NCBI GenBank assembly: GCA_032127075.1
Contig: JAQAZZ010000098.1
Coordinates: forward strand, 1 to 6,752
Direction: 5' to 3'
From: GCA-2699445 sp032127075
Lineage (GTDB): Bacteria > Actinomycetota > Actinomycetes > S36-B12 > GCA-2699445
DNA length: 6,752 nucleotides
Shown here in pieces: positions 5,268 to 6,752 of the stretch. Position numbers and translations under genes: made by a program. Numbering within the stretch: position 1 is the stretch's first letter; the number at the start of each line of letters is the position of its first letter. Under the pieces are notes generated by a model. The model worked only from the letters and a program-made list of their open reading frames with translations, searched no databases and had not been told where the DNA came from.

Positions 5268-6350
5268 TCAGGTCATGGCCGCGGAGGTGAACTCCGGGTG
5301 GGCCTTGACGAATTCCACCATCAACGGCGCGTAGTCGGCGAAGCGGGGGCAGGCGACTTCGGTGCCCGTCAGGTCTCTGGTCGCGTGGGTGGTGTCGTAC
5401 AACGTGGCGTGGTTCATGTAGTCGACGACCGCGTCGACGGGAATCCCGAGCAGTCCACTGGCCCCTGGGATGCGTGACACGGCGCTGACAAGCGTCTCGG
5501 GCAGTGGAACCCAGGCAATCCTTCTGCCCATGAGGCCCGCGATGGTGTTCACGGCTTCGCGCACGGTGGGGGGGTGCGGATCGGTGAGGGCGTAGGTCTC
5601 GCCCAACGAGTTCGGCATCGTGCTCAGTGCGCTGATGCCGTTGATGACACAGTCGCGCGGAATCAGGCCCACGCGGTTGGAGTCGATGCCAGGGGTTTGC
5701 GGCAGTGGCAGGAACGGCGGTGCCTTCATGAGCAGTTGGATGACGAAGTAGGGGCCGTCGTACTTCTGTGTCTGCCCGGTTTGGGAATCGCCGACGACCA
5801 TGCCCGGCCGGTAGATGGTCGCGGGCAGGCCGTCGGTCATCGCCTCGCGGACTAGGACCTCGGCCTCGAACTTCGTGCGCACGTAGTGGTTGCTGAAAGT
5901 CTGTCCGACATCGAGGTCGTCCTCACGGAAGAGCCCCCGGTGGTCCCCCGCGACATAGCACGTGCTCACGTATTGCAGGCGGCGCAATGAGGGCAGGCCG
6001 GTGCAGAACTCCAACACATGGCGGGTACCGCCCACGTTGACCGCATCGGCAGCCTTTGCCGTTACGTGCGGGTCGTAGACGGCCGCGAGGTGGAACAGCT
6101 CAGTGACGGCCGCTTTGTTGCTCCCGGAGATGCCCAACCCGGGCTCACAGATGTCACCAACCACCAACTCGACCCGCTCTTCGATGCCCGGTTGCTGCAC
6201 ATCGAGCAACTTCAGTCTCTGCCGCGCCTCGGCCATGTGGTGTTGCTGCACGAGACACAGGGCTGTGCTGCCGGGGCGCTTCTCCAGAACCAGTGGCAGC
6301 AGCGACGAGGCCAGGAAGCCGGGGAACCCGGTGATGAGCACTTGAGCCAT
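5268..6350 (-). CDS. Extended SDR, fatty-acyl-CoA/thioester reductase-like NAD(P)-dependent oxidoreductase
   Basis: This 360-residue protein has an N-terminal Rossmann fold and the layout of extended short-chain dehydrogenases in the NAD_binding_4 (male-sterility, acyl-CoA reductase) group. From MAQVLITG the nucleotide motif is TGFPGFLA at about 7-14, with the third glycine of TGxxGxxG replaced by alanine. LFHLAAVYD is near 85-93 and NVGGTRHVLEF near 105-115. STCYVAG (129-135) carries the catalytic Ser/Thr position, YVRTK (156-160) the catalytic Tyr and Lys, and YRPGMVVGDSQTG follows at about 180-192. There is no carrier-protein or adenylation domain, so it is free-standing. ATG 6350 is preferred over an in-frame GTG at 6368 because the fold begins at once; no good ribosome site precedes either. 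Substrate is unknown: an acyl-CoA, an aldehyde or a sugar-nucleotide-like compound are all possible. It shares strand with the oxidoreductase genes. Confidence 0.88.
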   Translation of the reverse strand: MAQVLITGFPGFLASSLLPLVLEKRPGSTALCLVQQHHMAEARQRLKLLDVQQPGIEERVELVVGDICEPGLGISGSNKAAVTELFHLAAVYDPHVTAKAADAVNVGGTRHVLEFCTGLPSLRRLQYVSTCYVAGDHRGLFREDDLDVGQTFSNHYVRTKFEAEVLVREAMTDGLPATIYRPGMVVGDSQTGQTQKYDGPYFVIQLLMKAPPFLPLPQTPGIDSNRVGLIPRDCVINGISALSTMPNSLGETYALTDPHPPTVREAVNTIAGLMGRRIAWVPLPETLVSAVSRIPGASGLLGIPVDAVVDYMNHATLYDTTHATRDLTGTEVACPRFADYAPLMVEFVKAHPEFTSAAMT

Positions 6351-6407
6351 GGCACCACGCAAGCGCACGAGAACGCGGGAGGCAAGTGCCGTAGGTCCCG
6401 AAGGATC

Positions 6408-6580
6408 GCGGGACGGTGGTGCGGCGCCGGTGGTGCGGGACGGTGCCGGTGTGGGACGGCGGTTCGGGATGACGGTGCCGGTGCGGGACGGTGGTGCGGG
6501 ACGGTGGTGCCGGTGCGGGACGGTGAGACGGGGACCGCGGTGCGGGGACGGTGGCGCGGGACGACGGTGCCGGTGCCGGT
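6408..6580. repeat. Degenerate gcgggacggtg repeat array
   Basis: About ten imperfect copies of gcgggacggtg follow one another, separated by short ggt, gccggt or similar linkers. The spacing is irregular, roughly 12-20 bp, and single-base changes are common (for example gtgggacggcg, gcggggacggtg). The array ends in a run of eight Gs near 6581-6588. It lies upstream of the reductase start. The pattern looks like slippage-driven expansion, but clustered protein-binding sites cannot be excluded. Confidence 0.7.
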
Positions 6581-6619
6581 GGGGGGGGCAGAGGACGGAC
6601 CCCCGGCTGCCCTGACGAT

Positions 6620-6650
6620 GACGCCGAACGACCGGCCCGCGGTCGGCGTC
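6620..6650. repeat. Interrupted hairpin
   Basis: The sequences gacgcc (6620-6625) and ggcgtc (6645-6650) pair, as do gaccg (6630-6634) and cggtc (6640-6644), leaving a five-base loop and a four-base bulge on the left arm. A second small hairpin with C- and G-runs follows at about 6658-6672. These could form the terminator of a gene beyond the right edge or be incidental in GC-rich DNA. Confidence 0.5.
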
Positions 6651-6667
6651 GCCAACCCCCCCGCTGT

Positions 6668-6750
6668 GGGGGCCTTGGGGGGCTTGCGGCTCTGGCGGGG
6701 CTTGGCGGTTCTTGCGGGGGCTTGTGGTGTTTTGCGGGGGCTTGCGGGGG
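6668..6750 (+). repeat. G-tract array with a repeated cttgcggggg unit, G-quadruplex potential
   Basis: Tracts of four to six Gs lie at 6668-6672, 6677-6682, 6697-6700, 6716-6720, 6736-6740 and 6746-6750. Several belong to a cttgcggggg unit seen at 6711, partly at 6731, and at 6741. The last three tracts are separated by 15 and 5 bases. The plus strand could form G-quadruplexes and the minus strand is C-rich. The array may continue past the window edge. Confidence 0.7.
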
Positions 6751-6752
6751 TC

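Larger units (their letters stand above)
6351..6752. other. Gene-free right flank of GC-rich degenerate repeats
   Basis: No gene can be supported here. Frames on both strands translate to Arg/Pro/His or Gly-rich low-complexity sequence. The stretch should hold the promoter of the reductase gene, but no convincing -35/-10 pair is visible on the minus strand. It contains a degenerate repeat array (about 6408-6580), a hairpin (6620-6650), and a run of G-tracts at the right edge, listed separately. Confidence 0.65.

Overview
The window is G+C-rich DNA with the codon habits of a high-GC actinobacterium: strong G/C at third positions, GTG starts, and overlapping stop/start codons. The genus cannot be read from the sequence. 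All five convincing genes lie on the minus strand, so transcription runs from right to left. The long plus-strand frames are antisense shadows.

From right to left the layout is as follows. (1) 6351-6752 is a gene-free flank made of degenerate GC-rich repeats and runs of G. (2) 5268-6350 encodes an extended short-chain dehydrogenase of the fatty-acyl-CoA/thioester reductase-like type. (3) A gap of 118 bp follows. (4) 4499-5149, 3241-4470 and 2207-3244 encode the gamma, alpha and beta subunits of a 2-oxoacid:ferredoxin oxidoreductase (PFOR/OFOR superfamily, closest in motifs to pyruvate synthase). (5) A 163-bp intercistronic gap holds a large symmetrical inverted repeat. (6) 397-2043 encodes a GltD-like FAD/NAD(P)H oxidoreductase with a C-terminal two-cluster ferredoxin domain. 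(7) 1-396 is a repeat-rich, gene-free tail.

The last four genes read as one functional unit. Alpha and beta bind thiamine pyrophosphate, CoA and the 2-oxoacid and carry the proximal [4Fe-4S] cluster, and gamma completes the core. No separate delta (ferredoxin) subunit is present. Its role seems to be taken by the ferredoxin domain at the end of the GltD-like protein, whose flavin domain could pass electrons to or from NAD(P)H. The whole would then be an NAD(P)-linked 2-oxoacid oxidoreductase, comparable in principle to the 2-oxoglutarate:NADP+ oxidoreductase known from Azoarcus evansii. The substrate is not settled by the sequence. The reductase gene upstream may belong to the same pathway (acyl-CoA in, acyl-CoA or aldehyde out), but this rests only on position and strand.

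The least expected signals are non-coding or junctional: a 98-bp, two-tier inverted repeat between beta and the flavoprotein gene; an 11-codon frame joined by GTGA and ATGA overlaps between gamma and alpha, which may be the alpha N-terminus displaced by a one-base change; a 22-bp tandem duplication across the stop codon of the flavoprotein gene; and a 17-bp perfect inverted repeat further downstream.
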